Part shown: piece by piece, positions 10,688 to 22,613 of the stretch
Layout: each line of letters starts with the position of its first letter
Position numbering within the stretch: the first letter of the stretch is position 1
Made by a program: the position numbers and the translations under genes
Assembly: GCF_029867415.1 (NCBI RefSeq)
Contig: NC_081184.1
Span: 78,218,364-78,282,363, forward strand
Source: Vicia villosa
Lineage: Eukaryota > Streptophyta > Magnoliopsida > Fabales > Fabaceae
DNA length: 64,000 nt
Reading direction: 5' to 3'
Notes under the pieces: generated by a model
The model's input: only the letters and a program-made list of their open reading frames with translations
The model's database searches: none
Told to the model about the DNA's origin: nothing

Positions 10688-12775
10688 TCATGTATCCCAA
10701 GTTTCTTCGGGGATAGGAGGAACTTCTTCTGATGAACCATGACTTCTAGTGGTGAAGCTGTTTGTAACTTCGTCACTGCTTGGTTGAGTCTTACTTTCAG
10801 ATCCTTTAGTCGGATAACAGCAAGGCGAATCAGACTCTGATAGAGAGACATATCCTGCTTTGTTAAGATAGGATAGCCATTCCTCTTCATCGGTGTTTTC
10901 CGTACCGATGGTATTGACTGTTTGCTGAACAGGTTGAAGAAAACCCCCGCTGCGGAAACTTTCTTGAATTGGAAGAACTACCTCAATTCCTGGAATAACC
11001 TTTGATGATGTTGGAAAGAATCCAACTCCTGTTCTGTTCTTGTTGTTGGTAGGAATATTAATGTGCCCCCAACCACTGGTAGTGCCATCCTTTACAACTT
11101 GGATTGCATCTTTGTAGGAAGAAATAGACGCTGCTTTCTCCTTTCCCTTATCCAAGGAAAGTGCTTGGAATTTAGTTCCAACAACTTCTTTTGGTTCTAT
11201 GTCGGAGAATGATGACAGGTTGTTGACGATCAGAGCTCGTTCTCCACATACGGTTACCAATTTGTCATTTCTTATGAACTTCAGTTTCTGATGAAGTGTT
11301 GAAGTAATTGCCCCAGCCTCGTGAATCCATGGGCGACCTAGCAAACAACTGTATTGCGCTGGAATATCCATAACTTGGAAAGTGATTTTGAACGTCTGAG
11401 GTCCAATAGTTATGGGAAGATCCACTTCTCCAAAAACTAACTTCCTTGATCCATCAAATGCTTTGACGATGACATGACTGTCCCCCAACGGGTAATCTTT
11501 GAAGGATAATCTTGACAATGTTGATTTAGGCATGACGTTGAGAGAGGATACATTGTCTATTAGGACTCCTGTGAGTACGTCACCCATGCAGCCAACTGAG
11601 ATGTGAAATGGAAGATTATGGTCCACTCCTTCTTCAGGAAGATCTCCGTCACAGAAACTCAAATTAGTTCCTGCGGAGATGTTGGCAACGATGTTGTTGA
11701 ATTGGCTTACTGTAACGCCAGGTTCTACGAAAGCTTGTTCCAAAACTTTCTGTAGAGCTTCCCTATGAGCTTCAGAACTCAATAGTAGGGAGAGAACAGA
11801 TATCCTAGACGTAGTATGTAGCAATTGATCTACAATGTTGTATTCACTCCTCTGGATTAATTTCAAGATCTCATCATTTTCTTTCGCTTGAACAACATTG
11901 GTCGGATGATTGTCTTGCCTATGTGGTGCTTCTTCCGAAGGTTTCTCCATATTTTCTGTTGTTCTGTTGAAGATTCGTCCACTTCTGGTGACTCGACTAA
12001 CATCAGCAATGTTGACAACAGATGGTAATGGTATTTCCTTACCATTTTCAATGAATGTAGCGTTGTACTTGTATGGTATAGCCTTGCTGGACTCATACGG
12101 TACAGGACCTGGTAAGCAGATAACTAACGGATCAATTGTTGTCTTCCTGCTGTCATACTTAACTTGCATTGGTTCAACTTGATTAATTTGAGGAGATACG
12201 GTAAAGACTTCGTCATCATCTCTGTTGGCAAGAACTGTAATGGTATTGTCATCCATCAGTTTCTGAATGTCGTTGCGAACGCGCAAACATCCTCGTGAAT
12301 TTCTTCGACAAATTCTGCATCTACTGTAAGCGTGGAAATCCGTTCCAAAATAGGCAAGTCCATTTAAAGTTTTATGGAACCTGACTACCGATCCTTCGAG
12401 ATCTTCAACTTTGTAGATTTTGTATTCTCCTAGACATCCTTGAACCATGTTGATGTCGCACTCAGTTTTGACTCGGATGTGTTGAATCCATCCCAAGTCC
12501 ATTTGTTCTTGTAATGCAGCTTGAACTACGGCACATCCTTGATTATTCTTTGGACAAATATCACATGCAAAGTAGTTGTGAGGTGGTACATGGCCGTACC
12601 CAGCTTGTCTAGCGTGCATCTTGACAAGATTTTCCCCTATCTGACGAATGTCGTAGATTTGAATGATGTTGGGGTGTTGATCTATCAAATTCACTGAAGC
12701 TTCTTTATGCTGCGGCAAAGGATTTGCTTGGACGTTTGGATTAGTATCTTTGAAGGATAGCATTCCGCTCTTCAC
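10688..12775 (-). pseudogene. pro: Gag C-terminus and aspartic protease (element A)
   Basis: 695 residues in frame with gag. N-terminal Cys/His-rich blocks (CDICPKNNQGC, CRICRRNSRGC) precede the retropepsin-like protease. Its active site in B is LIDNGSSLNVMP; here it is LIDNVSSLNVMP, so the glycine after the D-N pair is Val, which should impair activity. The flap and second half are recognisable (ITFQVMDIPAQYSCLLGRPWIHEAGA). This copy has 30 residues (from NPLPQHKEAS to DIRQIG) that B lacks. It begins after a CGA-to-TGA stop at 12779-12781. Confidence 0.88.
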
Positions 12776-12778
12776 TAA

Positions 12779-14371
12779 TCATTGGACGTCGTTCTTGAAA
12801 TGAAGACAACTCCCAATGTTGTGACCTGGTGCCCCCTGATGATAGGGACAAGATTGGTCAGCCTTGAACCAATGTGCTGATTCATTTGCAGGATTTGGAG
12901 GGCTCTTTGTCTGAATGAGTCCTTTCGCCAGTAGTGTTGGAAACAAATCCGCATACGGCATTGGTATGGGGTCAAATGGGGGATACCTTTGAACCCTATT
13001 GTTGTAATTTGGAGGTCGAACCTGTTGCTGAGGTTGCTGCGACCTTTGTTGAATTTGCTGTTGCAAAACCTGAGGTTGATAAGCTGGCGCTGAGTTAACA
13101 ACCGAAGTTATTGCTGCAACTTGAGATTGAAATCTCTTTCTGGTTTTGTGCAAGATATTGCTGACATCTTGATCCTTTTTCTTCTGGAATGAACTTCCAT
13201 ACTTCCTTGGACCAATAGAAGATTCTGGTTCTTTGTTCAAACGACCTTCTCGAACTGCTTCTTCTAAACGTACACCCATGTTTACCATCTCGGTAAAGTC
13301 GCTTGGTGCACTTGCAACCATTCGTCCGTAGTAAAATGGACTTAATGTCTTGAGATAGATTTTTTTCATTTCTTTTTCTTCAAGTGGTGGACAGATTTGA
13401 GCAGCAACTTCACGCCATCTTCGAGCGTATTCCTTGAAGCTTTCTCTATCCTTTTGAGTCACGGCCCGGAGTTGATCTCTTTCGGGAGCCATATCCAGAT
13501 TGTACTTATACTGTTTGACGAAGGCCTCTCCGAGGTCTCGAAAAGTATGAATCTCGGAATTGTCCAAGTTCATGTACCATTTGAGTGCAGCACCGGTAAG
13601 GCTGTCTTGAAAATAATGAATGAGTAATTGTTGATTATCAGTCTGAGTTGACATTCTTCGAGCGTACATCATGAGGTGACTTTGTGGGCATGAATTCCCT
13701 TTGTACTTCTCGAATTCTGGAACTTTGAATTTGTGAGGAATCTTAACATTCAGAACCAAACAGAGGTCTGCAGCGTTCTTCCCAAATAGATCTTGTCCTC
13801 GGAGAGTCTTGAGTTCCTTCTGCATTTGCAGAAACTGTTCCTGGAACTCGTCCAATCTTTCATACACGCCAGCGTCCTCACTGGGAGCGTGATGATATAG
13901 TTGTCCGCCCTGTGGAGGAAAAGTATGCATAATGGGCTGTGGAGAAGCCATGACAGCAGATCTTGGAATCTCAGCATTCTGTTGCGCGAAACCCATTGTC
14001 GTTGCTCTTGGAACTTCAATTTCCAGAGGTCTGTAACCCTCCGGGGGTTGCATCTCCATTGTAGCTCTTGGCACTTCAGAAACTGGGGGTATGTACCCTT
14101 CTAGAATAAAGTTATACGGCATGCCCCAAGGTCGGTTGGGTGGCATGGCATACTGAGGAATAGGAGTAGAAACAATCTCGGAAACCACAGTCCTTTGTGG
14201 TTCTTCTGGCGTTGGTCGATTCTGTGCAACTACTAGCGCTTCTATCATACTATTGAGCCTTTCAACAGCATCTTTGAGAGTAGTAACCTCTTCTCTGAGT
14301 TCTCCATTCTCTTGCTCAAAGTCTTCCATTCTCTTCTTGCGATTTGAACGAGTGTTGTATGGATGAGACAA
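12779..14371 (-). CDS. gag: Gag polyprotein, Ogre type (element A)
   Basis: Structural capsid/nucleocapsid protein that assembles cytoplasmic particles. The open frame from 14371 begins with TTG; the first ATG (MEDFEQEN) is at 14329 and is shared with B, so it is the safer start. The order is an N-terminal coiled coil (ENGELREEVTTLKDAVERLNSMIEAL), a Pro-rich linker, the retrotransposon gag domain (LTGAALKWYMNLDNSE to RLEEAVREGRL), a Gln-rich stretch, and a zinc-knuckle-like CPYHQGAPGHNIGSC. The frame stops at TGA (12779-12781) where B has CGA, so gag is cut off from protease by one C-to-T change at a CpG. Confidence 0.9.
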   Translation of the reverse strand: MSHPYNTRSNRKKRMEDFEQENGELREEVTTLKDAVERLNSMIEALVVAQNRPTPEEPQRTVVSEIVSTPIPQYAMPPNRPWGMPYNFILEGYIPPVSEVPRATMEMQPPEGYRPLEIEVPRATTMGFAQQNAEIPRSAVMASPQPIMHTFPPQGGQLYHHAPSEDAGVYERLDEFQEQFLQMQKELKTLRGQDLFGKNAADLCLVLNVKIPHKFKVPEFEKYKGNSCPQSHLMMYARRMSTQTDNQQLLIHYFQDSLTGAALKWYMNLDNSEIHTFRDLGEAFVKQYKYNLDMAPERDQLRAVTQKDRESFKEYARRWREVAAQICPPLEEKEMKKIYLKTLSPFYYGRMVASAPSDFTEMVNMGVRLEEAVREGRLNKEPESSIGPRKYGSSFQKKKDQDVSNILHKTRKRFQSQVAAITSVVNSAPAYQPQVLQQQIQQRSQQPQQQVRPPNYNNRVQRYPPFDPIPMPYADLFPTLLAKGLIQTKSPPNPANESAHWFKADQSCPYHQGAPGHNIGSCLHFKNDVQ

Positions 14372-14435
14372 CTTGAAAATCTTGGTTCACCTCCTTCTCC
14401 TCCTCTCTTTCTGGAGAAAGGAAAGTGACTATTAG

Positions 14436-14450
14436 ATCCGCGACAATTCT
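14436..14450 (-). other. Pre-gag half of 15-nt long-range complementarity (A)
   Basis: In element sense AGAATTGTCGCGGAT, about 110 nt upstream of the gag ATG. It is exactly complementary to the 3' UTR sequence at 5508-5522. B has the same partner pair. Confidence 0.6.
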
Positions 14451-14619
14451 CGTGTCAGTGCGTACGACTAAAGCGATGCATGATGTGCAATTAGGTTAAT
14501 ATTTTTCAAGGAAACACCATAATTACGTTATGAAACATCAAACTTTTATTAATTAAGCGAAAATGCCGTTTTTTACACACTTTGAAAATGGAAATACAGA
14601 GAAACAGAGAGAAAGGACT

Positions 14620-15309
14620 CTAAAACTTTGACGAAGAGCCGACTTCACGTTCTAACATCTTCTTAGCATTCTCTGACGTGAGTTGATCGATGATCCAGGA
14701 AGCAGGAGGGATATGATGAGAAAGTGACGTTTGTGTCACTTGTCGATCGAGTACTTCAAGTAACTCATCCTTCCTTCTTAGGATGTTATGAATCTCAACG
14801 TTTTTTGTGTTGACGATTCGATACTTGTTCCTCCAAGCATTCCTTTCTTGGCATACCTTGTTTAATGTCGCTTGCAGTTTTTCAACATCAGTGGAGAAAA
14901 GGTATATTGGTTCCCTTAGGGGAATAGGTTCTGGACGCTGATATGGCATCCTGAGCTTGAATGCTCTAACGCGTACCCATTGAAGGTAAGGATCCAGGGA
15001 GATACAAAGATGTTTTCCTAACAATCTTCTCCCTTTGCTGTGAACGAGACGCCAGGCTTGGACAATTTCCTTCTTCAGCATGTTGCCATGATCGTCGATG
15101 TTCTTGAAGAACAGACCCTCCAATTGAATACTACTTGGTATATTTTTCATGGGATAGCCGTATTGACGATGGGCTAAAACTGGATTGTAACTGATTCCTC
15201 CCTTAGTTCCAATAAGGGGTACGTTGGGAAAACTTCCGCAACTGAAGATGATCTTGGTTTCGCCGTTGTCAGGACTACACCACTCAATGTCTGAATGAGT
15301 GAGTGACAT
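14620..15309 (-). pseudogene. Ogre ORF1 C-terminal part (element A)
   Basis: 229-residue fragment of the extra ORF that Ogre elements carry before gag. Its function is not known. It has a basic/aromatic central region, then a Glu/Lys/Asn-rich helical stretch (VEKLQATLNKVCQERNAWRNKY). It is in frame with 15316-15567 across a stop. The last residues lie about 290 nt before the gag ATG. Part of this region occurs inverted in element B (47323-47590). Confidence 0.75.
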
Positions 15310-15315
15310 GATTTT

Positions 15316-15567
15316 CTATGACCAGTAAAGGCCATCCCTCATGTTCCAGAAAGTGCTAGACTTTGGTATGTGCGAAACGAACCATTCGTATAACAACGGT
15401 ACGCAGCATGTGATTAATCCTCCTCGCTGCAGGTTTCTTGAATGCACAGAGTGATAAGCATCCGCAAGCAAGGTTGGAACTGGATTTCCAATTAAGAAGA
15501 TCTTAATTGCGTTGATGTCGACGGAATCATTAATGTTAGGAAACAAAAACAATCCGTAGATAAGCAA
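15316..15567 (-). pseudogene. Ogre ORF1 central part (element A)
   Basis: 83 residues with the conserved block LIYGLFLFPNINDSVDINAIKIFLIGNPVPTLLADAYHS, typical of the plant ORF1/host-like family found in Ogre elements. The frame is open upstream to a TAA near 15598, then open again (GGIQGLPSKFLFDQARYFV) up to the solo LTR at 15776. Stops lie at about 15598 and 15316. Confidence 0.75.
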
Positions 15568-15776
15568 AGCTAGGATTTCCTCAAAAGCGTTTATATCTTA
15601 GATGCTGACGAAGTACCGAGCTTGATCAAATAGGAATTTGGAGGGCAGTCCTTGAATTCCTCCTTTACTCACCATATGAGTTCTGATGTCGACTACGTTC
15701 AAAGGAGTAGTTGCTACAATGATAATATCGTCAGGATTCTTTTCCAAACCGGAGTACGGATCTTGCGCGTACACGG
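15568..15776 (-). pseudogene. Ogre ORF1 segment abutting solo LTR (element A)
   Basis: On the minus strand this continues ORF1 from the insertion point, with one in-frame stop near 15598. Joined across the insertion with one target copy removed, the reading frame is continuous with 18367-18631. Confidence 0.7.
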
Positions 15777-17087
15777 TGTAGCAACCTGCCTTAAAAATTA
15801 GACTTTTAGAGTCGCCACCTATTCTACTAAGGCGAATAGGAAACCTTACGTAGTTGAGAGATCAGGGTAAGATACTATATTCAGGTCGAGGGAAGGTGTT
15901 AGGCACCCTCAACCCTTTCCTAAAGGTTAACATTGCAAAGATAAGGGTTATGGCAAAACATAAAGAAAGATGACAGACAGTAAATAGAGTTAAAGGCTAA
16001 TTATTTGAACATGATTAGAGTTTGGAAGAGGGGGACTCGCCTTGTTGCCAAGTGCCTACGTATCTCCTTATGGGGAATCAGAGTCAACGTAGTTCGGGCA
16101 AGGTTGTACGCCATTAGAATTGAATTGAATGTATTTGAATTTGTTTTGAAGTTGTTTTTGAAATGCGAAGTTCGAAGGTATTTTGAATTACCTTATCGTA
16201 GTTTGAACATCGCAGAATTGAAGAGATGAAAATTCGTGGTTTGTGATTTGATGTATTTTAAGTGTTTTGGGCGTACAACCCTGATTTAATATGGCACTAT
16301 TAACCGCAACGATCAATAGATTCGATCGCCATAGTTAACAGATTAGTAAAGGATTGCTGGCAATTCTAATCGATTGATTCGATTATCACTTTTAGCAAAT
16401 TGATGTATTTTAATTATTAATTTATTAATTTATCGTTACCCCTCATAACCGATAGTTTCGATTACAAATAATAACGAATTGATAAGGGGAAATATGCTAA
16501 TCATCATAACCAATAAGATGGTTAAAACCATTTAGCAAAATAAATTTAATTGAATTTTAATTTATAGGATTTGATTAATTAAATTAATCGGTTATTAACC
16601 ATCGCGACCAATAGATTTAGTCGGAACGAATAATAAATTAAATCCTAATATCTTTGATACTTTGGGCAAATGGGATGGAGCAAACCCTAATATCTTAATG
16701 TATCTATAAGGGTTTTTTTATTATAATTAAAATTAGATTAAAATTAATTAAATCATTTAAATCGAATAATCGAGAAATCGGTGAAAATTCTAATATTAAT
16801 TATATCCTAATTATATATCTAACCCTAACTAAAATAAATTAATTTAATTAAACATAGTTAGTTTATATTTAATCTAAACAATTAAACAATAAAAATAGAA
16901 AATTATACAAAAGAAATCTGGCTGTGATCTTGTAAGGTGAAGCCCTATGTGTCCATGATAGACTGGCGCATCTGGTGTGTTAGATCTACTCTTGATACAA
17001 TCCAATGGCAGCGAAACAAGGGTGTATCGTACGCCAGCGTGGATGGAGAACACCGGATCCGTTAAAGCAACATAACAAATAACTCTT

Positions 17088-17172
17088 AAAAATACTTACT
17101 AGAGACAGGGTTCGAACCCCTGTTCTTGTACATGCGCGCCTTTGTACATGCGCTCTCCACCAGGCTATGCTT
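17088..17172 (-). other. tRNA-like module in solo LTR 1
   Basis: Minus strand: A-box TAGCCTGGTGGAGAG (17153-17167), then a perfect T-arm CAGGG-GTTCGAA-CCCTG (about 17105-17121), then T5 (17088-17092), 15 nt after the B-box. The 5' and 3' ends do not form a clear 7-bp acceptor stem. It lies about 670 nt downstream of the TATA box. Confidence 0.72.
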
Positions 17173-17294
17173 GTTTCGCTGTTAAAATCACACGCGCATG
17201 TACTAATATACGAAACAAAAAGTAAAAAAAATTGAATGCAAAGCGCGCGTCCAGCCTTCTTCTCCGTTGGATATCTGCAGAAGAAAAACACAGC

Positions 17295-17304
17295 CTTTTA
17301 CCTA
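17295..17304 (-). promoter_or_regulatory. Candidate 5' splice site in solo LTR 1
   Basis: Minus strand TAG|GTAAAA, 535 nt downstream of the TATA-like element. It is weak alone; support comes from the matching spacing in the other LTR types. Confidence 0.35.
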
Positions 17305-17838
17305 CGGCTTCAAAGCGTGGCCATAGGTCTTCTCCTCCAAATCCTGCAATCCACCACCGATAAACACAAAAAGAAAGCCCAGATCGCTTAATCGTCACCT
17401 TCTAAGCATGATGAAGCCACTGATTTGTTCTGATTTCGCCTGAAACACAAAACCCCCAATTTGGGACCTCCGCGACCTAACAATGGTGGATGAGCATACT
17501 CGCACTAAAACTTCAAACAAACAATCCAGAAACGACATACACACGTATATGAACACAAATATGTAATTAAAACAAGTTTATGCTACACGAATCATTGCAA
17601 TCGGAACCGAAAAACATTGAGCAAACCGTGAGTTTATAGGAGACAATTTCGGACGTTCTGGCTATGGGTGACGATGCAGTCCTCTTTAGAGAGTGTCGAG
17701 AAACCTCCTGGGATACACGGGAAACCTTGAACTGTCTTTAATATGCTTCTGCCATGGCACCTGAATTTGCAATTTTTTTGAAACATTGCACCGTCTGGAT
17801 TTCGGCCAGCCCCCCTCCCTCCTTCTCCTTATGTCCAA

Positions 17839-17850
17839 CATATATATGGG
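17839..17850 (-). promoter_or_regulatory. TATA-like element of solo LTR 1
   Basis: Minus strand CCCATATATATG, similar to the TATATATGG element of LTR C (31373-31385). Confidence 0.55.
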
Positions 17851-18361
17851 AACCAAATAGGTCAACAAAATTGGACCTAATCTTAGCAAAATTGGATTTT
17901 TATATATGATTGAATCTTTGAATCAAATGCTTCCAATTTTGGCTCAAATATTATTCTCCCTTTTCTAATTTTTTTTGCAACTAAATTTCATCAATTATTC
18001 AGCATTTATGTGATTAAAATAAAGCCAAAACAAATCTTCTCCCATTTTTTTATTTATTTTAATTTAAGTTCGATTTTAAAAATGAATTAAAAATTCAATA
18101 ATAAATAAAATAAAATAAAATATCATGGGCATGGAATTAAGTTTTATGGGTTTTTAATATTCTTTGGAACAAGTTTGGATTATAAGAAGCTAGGCCCATT
18201 TGTGAAAGTATCCATTTTAAACCTTGAATATTCACAATCCTTTGATAAAAATGAAAACTCTAGTTTTGGAGATCTTAGATTAGGAGAGAGTGGCTTGAAT
18301 AAGCCTTTGAACCTTGAGCTATTGAAGATGCATAGATGAGGGCAAATTTTGGGGTATGACA

Positions 18362-18631
18362 CACGGGTATTCCAATCAGACGAGAGTACTCCTCCAACGT
18401 AGGCATGGGTTGATAATCTGGAAAGGTGAAGCAGTGATACGTTGGATCGTAAAACTGTACCAATGTGGGAAGGACCCCATCCACAATGTTGGTATTGAGC
18501 AAAGGCAGAAGTCTTCCAGACTTCTCCTTGAAAGCCTGGGGGTTGACCACCAGTTTTTCGAGCTTTCCCAGTTCCTCGACCTGGGGAATCTTGAAGGTGT
18601 ATTTCCTAGCTCTCTTTCTTCCATAATCCAT
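18362..18631 (-). pseudogene. Ogre ORF1 N-terminal part (element A)
   Basis: ORF1 begins MDYGRKRARKYTFKIP at 18631 and is open to the solo LTR. It includes VQFYDPTYHCFTFPDYQPMPTLEEYSRLIGIPV, the conserved N-terminal block of Ogre ORF1 proteins. The open frame runs on into the inserted LTR (to 18275), but those residues are LTR-derived. Total ORF1 span without the insert is about 1.4 kb. Confidence 0.82.
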
Positions 18632-19421
18632 GGTATAGATCCTTAAGTCCTTTCTCCGTTTCTCTCTTTCTCTATGAAGTTCAAAATGTTCGTTATTTAG
18701 TTTCCTTGAAAAACGACTCGAAAAAGACTCTTTTGTTTTTTAGTTATTATGAATGATGCATGAATGCATGAATGCACACACAAGAGTTTTTAACAAACAT
18801 GGCGTAGAAGGGTATAGTGGGCATGAAGTCAAAACGCAAACCTCGCCCCATGGTAAACTAAGGATAAGGATTTTTGTACCTGTAGAACGGGTTCTAGGGG
18901 TCTCAGAGCTTTTGCTCAGTCTTAAAAATACGTTGAATGGTATCTATAAGAGAGTTTTCTCTGAGTGTAGTATCCGCGTGACAATTACTTTCGTAATCAC
19001 CGCTCTACGTCCTAAAAAAGGCTTTAAGTGGGGTTAATGTGTTTCTAGGTCCTCCTGGTACAAATCAGTCTCGGAATGCATTGGTGCAGTTAATCACAAC
19101 CAGCCAGGCAAATCCCAAGAGTAGAATTGAAAACCAAGATTAGGGGGTCTTCACCGGGAAGACATCCTCCATCCTATCTTATGTTGCACTCAAATCCGGG
19201 TATAGGATTTCTCACCACAAGGGGGAATCAAGCCCTTTCCCGATACAGAATAAACAAAATAAACAAGTATAAATGCAGCAAACACATGAAATGACACAGA
19301 GGTTAGGCAGGACCTCTCTTGTTTGAGGGGGATTTGGCATCCCTAATTCCTCATTGAGGCTGGACCAGCAACCGGTCAACGATTGGTTTGGATGAAAAAC
19401 CAAGGTTTTTTAACACTTATA
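18632..19421 (-). other. Leader of element A (PBS to ORF1)
   Basis: Non-coding 5' leader of about 790 nt. It aligns with 46723-47222 of B, where the gap begins at the equivalent of about 18924. It includes the GTCTTC-CCGGT-GAAGAC hairpin (near 19147-19163), which belongs to the family repeated in the LTR. Confidence 0.8.
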
Positions 19422-19439
19422 TCCCCAGCAGAGTCGCCA
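19422..19439 (-). other. Primer-binding site of element A
   Basis: Minus strand TGGCGACTCTGCTGGGGA, 6 nt (GAAAAA) after the LTR end at 19446. This is the PBS of Ogre elements, attributed to tRNA-Arg. It is identical to B (46705-46722). Confidence 0.88.
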
Positions 19440-19445
19440 TTTTTC

Positions 19446-19825
19446 TGTGGTGTCGTTTTTTTTACCTCCCCGTTTCACTTGGGAGGACGGCGCGCTAGAC
19501 CCTTCACGCGAAATTTGGAAGGAGAATGCGCCCGTGGTGGGATGAATTTTATTTCAGTTCTTCCTACGATATCACACGAACTTTCTTATTGTCCTACGAG
19601 TAGGAAAGGGGAAAAAAGATCTCAACTAAACCCTAGGAGTTTGCTAAGTGTGGGGATTCACCTAGACTAGAAATTCTGGAGTCCGGGAGGTCGGTTATAC
19701 ATAGGGAAGAGTTTAAGCACCCTATATATCTGTAGTACTCTATAGGAACCTTCTCTGTGTCTAAATGTGTTTGTGCTGCTAATGATTGATTGGGAAAGTT
19801 TCTCCTTTGTGTTAGGAGAGGGAAT
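19446..19825 (-). repeat. 5' LTR of element A, terminal (3') piece
   Basis: 380 bp ending in ACCACA next to the PBS. It is homologous to 46318-46697 of B. It was split from the rest of the LTR (24719-30311) by the nested solo LTR. The whole LTR without the insert is about 5.97 kb. Confidence 0.9.
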
Positions 19826-22131
19826 TGTCGCGGGCGAAAAACCGTTTTGTTCCTCTTTTTTGTGGGATGAGACACCTGATGCCTTCTTTGGGCTCGAGTG
19901 CTCAAAAAAAATGATTTTTCTTTGTTTCGACCAAACTTTTTATTATTTCCAAAGGAGGAAAAGGGAAAAAGCTGCAATAACCTAAAAAGTGGGGGGAGAT
20001 CTTGGGTAAGAGGGTTGGTTATACGAAGGGAAGGTATTAGCACCCAACGTATCTGTAGTACTCTACAGGGTTCTTTATTGTTTTTTATTCTATGTTACGG
20101 TGGAGGTTCTGTTGTGAAATAGGTGGGACCTAAGGTGTTTGTTTGATTATGCTCGCAAAGATCATCGAGATCCTCTGCATACATATCCCTTAGAGGGAAT
20201 CAGAGCATCTGTAGCTCGGGGTCTACGGGTGCTAAGGTTTGAATGGTTTTTTTGTTTTGTTTTGCTCGCCAAGGATCGACCTTGTGCCTACGTATTCTCA
20301 AAGGGATGTTGAGAAAGTCAGAGCAATCGTAGTTCCCACTTATGCTAGTGGAAGCAAAGGAAAATAGACAAATGTCGTCTAAATGCTAGATGTATCTAAT
20401 CTATATCATCACATACATCTGTTTGTTTTTGTTTGAAAATCTTTTCATTATAAGCCCGGGGCCATGCCACTTAGGGTGCTTAGAATGATAAAGATGTTTT
20501 TGTTGTTTAACCAGCCTTGTGGCAAAAACTTTCAATGAAGTCAGCCTTGTGACAAAAAGTTTTGATTAATCAGCCAGCCTTGTGGCAAAAGTTTCAATGA
20601 AGTCAGCCTTGTGACAAAAACTTTGATTAATCATCCAGTACGGTGGTAAAACAGTTTGATTGATTAGCCAGCCTTGTGGCAAAAAGATTGATTTTGATTG
20701 ATTGATTGTTTGTGATGATATAGAAGAGATACTCCTAGCATAGAGATGAAAAATGTCTAATCTCCTAGGGTATTTGATTTGGATATTGGGGATGCTTATA
20801 AGAAGCCCGTGGGTCCTTGTACGAAGCCCAAGAGGAGGCTATCTGAGGGTCCTTGCATTGTAAGCCCAAGAGGAGGCTATGGGAGGGACAATCCAGGGTC
20901 CTTGCATTGTAAGCCCAAGAGGAGGCTATGGGAGGGTCACTTGTTTGTACAAAGCCCAAGGGGAGGCATGGTATAGTTGGTTTGAGCTCTTAGAGCGATT
21001 TCACCGGGAAACCATACTCTATATCCTAACCTAAACTAGGGAGATTCTTTGCACGAAGCCCAATAGGAGGCTATGGGGAACCTAGTGTTGTACTAAGTTG
21101 AACAAGCATATATAACACAATCACAAGTATGAACAAGTACAAACAAACATGAACAAGTACATGAACAAATATGAACAGTTATACATATATAACAAAGTGT
21201 GTGTATATAATGGAGTTTATGAAGGAAATATACCTGTAAGCATGATCCATTTGTATACATAGGGCTCGGGACTTATATTCGGGGAGAAGTCCACTTGAAT
21301 TTATTCAAAGCTATGTAAACAGGTATTCACAAAAGGGCTTGGGACTTATACCTACATGGAGGCCCATGGTATATTTTTGGGAAGATTTAAAGAAACCTTC
21401 ATTTTTGGTTTGTTATTCAAAGTTAAAAAACAGATTGAGATATGTACAAAAATGTGTGTGTACAATGAAATACCTAATTTCATGTACAGGAATGGGTATG
21501 TACAAAAGGGGCTTGGGACTTATACCTACATGGAGGCCCATGGTATATTTGAAAAGCAGACGCGTCGTTTGAAAAACGGTTTGAAAGTTTGTTTTGAAAG
21601 AAAGTTTATTTATTTTGAATAAAAAGACTGTGTAAAAAGAAAAAGGAGTGGGTCTTATACTCTCTAATATTCGAGAGGCCCCACATCGTTTTGAAAATCA
21701 ATTGATCAATTAAAAAAGATTTAATCAATAGTTTCAAAAAGAAATGGTTTATTGTTTTGAAAAGAACGATCGTTTGTTTTAAAACAATTTGAATTTGACA
21801 AAAGTCAACTTAATTAAGTAAAAAAAATCAAATTTTAATGCTTAATTAAGACCTAAGTGATTAGGGTTTGATCACAAAAAATATTTACAAGTGATTAGGT
21901 TAAGAATCAAATGAAAAACAATATTTTAAAGTATTAAAAAACACTTAAAACATGTCATTTTAAACCTATTTAAAAATGTATTAAATAAATCTTTTTTTGT
22001 GATTTTTTTTGATATTCATAAAATATATGTGTTAAATAAAGAGTGTACAAAAAATGAATGAAAAATGAATTAATTTGATGTGTTAAATAATTAAATGAAG
22101 TTGTAAAAAAAAATGAAGAAAAACAAGTGTT

Positions 22132-22216
22132 AAAAAAAATGGTTTGGTCCCTAGAGGACTTGAACTCGTGACCCTAAGGTCACCAACCAAAACAATAACC
22201 AGCTGAGCCACGCTTG
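22132..22216 (-). other. tRNA-like module in solo LTR 2
   Basis: Minus strand: A-box TGGCTCAGCTGGTTA (22196-22210), an internal GTGACC/GGTCAC stem in the anticodon-arm position, a B-box-like GAGTTCAAGTCC (22156-22167), then T8 (22132-22139). Confidence 0.72.
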
Positions 22217-22605
22217 TGGCTTGTTAGTAATACGCGCTTGGTAGAATATATTACTTAACTGAATTTCAAAACTTATGAACCAAAAAACGCGCCAAGAACA
22301 GAATCCCAATTTGAATTTGAATTTTCTGAAAACTGAACCAAATTGATCAAGTGAAGGGTCTAACTCACTCGTTTTTTCATAAGGATCATGATGGTGGTCT
22401 TTAATTGCATTTATTTTCACTCTAAGGCTATCAATTTTCTGATGAACACGAAGAACCCTAATTCTATGATTCAATCTGAAATCGTGTATGTGCAAGTTAT
22501 GATGCAATTGATTGAGGGTTAATGATCCTCATGTGTGCAGAAATGAGATGGTATGTTCATATTTCATTTATGATGCGTGGAGAGTAGAGTTTGAAGTTCA
22601 AGTGC

Positions 22606-22613
22606 ACTTACCT
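22606..22613 (-). promoter_or_regulatory. Candidate 5' splice site in solo LTR 2
   Basis: Minus strand AG|GTAAGT, perfect consensus, about 552 nt downstream of the TATA box. Confidence 0.5.

Larger units (their letters stand above)
15777..18361 (-). mobile_element. Solo LTR (family related to C) inserted in ORF1 of A
   Basis: 2585 bp with termini TGTCATACCCC and GGTTGCTACA on the minus strand. It is flanked by a perfect 5-bp target duplication, CACGG (15772-15776 and 18362-18366). No PBS, PPT or coding domain is inside, so it is a solo LTR left by LTR-LTR recombination. Its first 150 nt resemble the LTR of C. It contains a TATA-like element (17839-17850), a weak 5' splice site (17295-17304) and a tRNA-like module (17088-17172). 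Confidence 0.92.

Noticed and set aside
17088..17172. A functional tRNA gene
   Set aside because: T-arm and A-box are good, but no 7-bp acceptor stem or standard anticodon arm is found. The same holds for the other modules, so they are listed only as tRNA-like.
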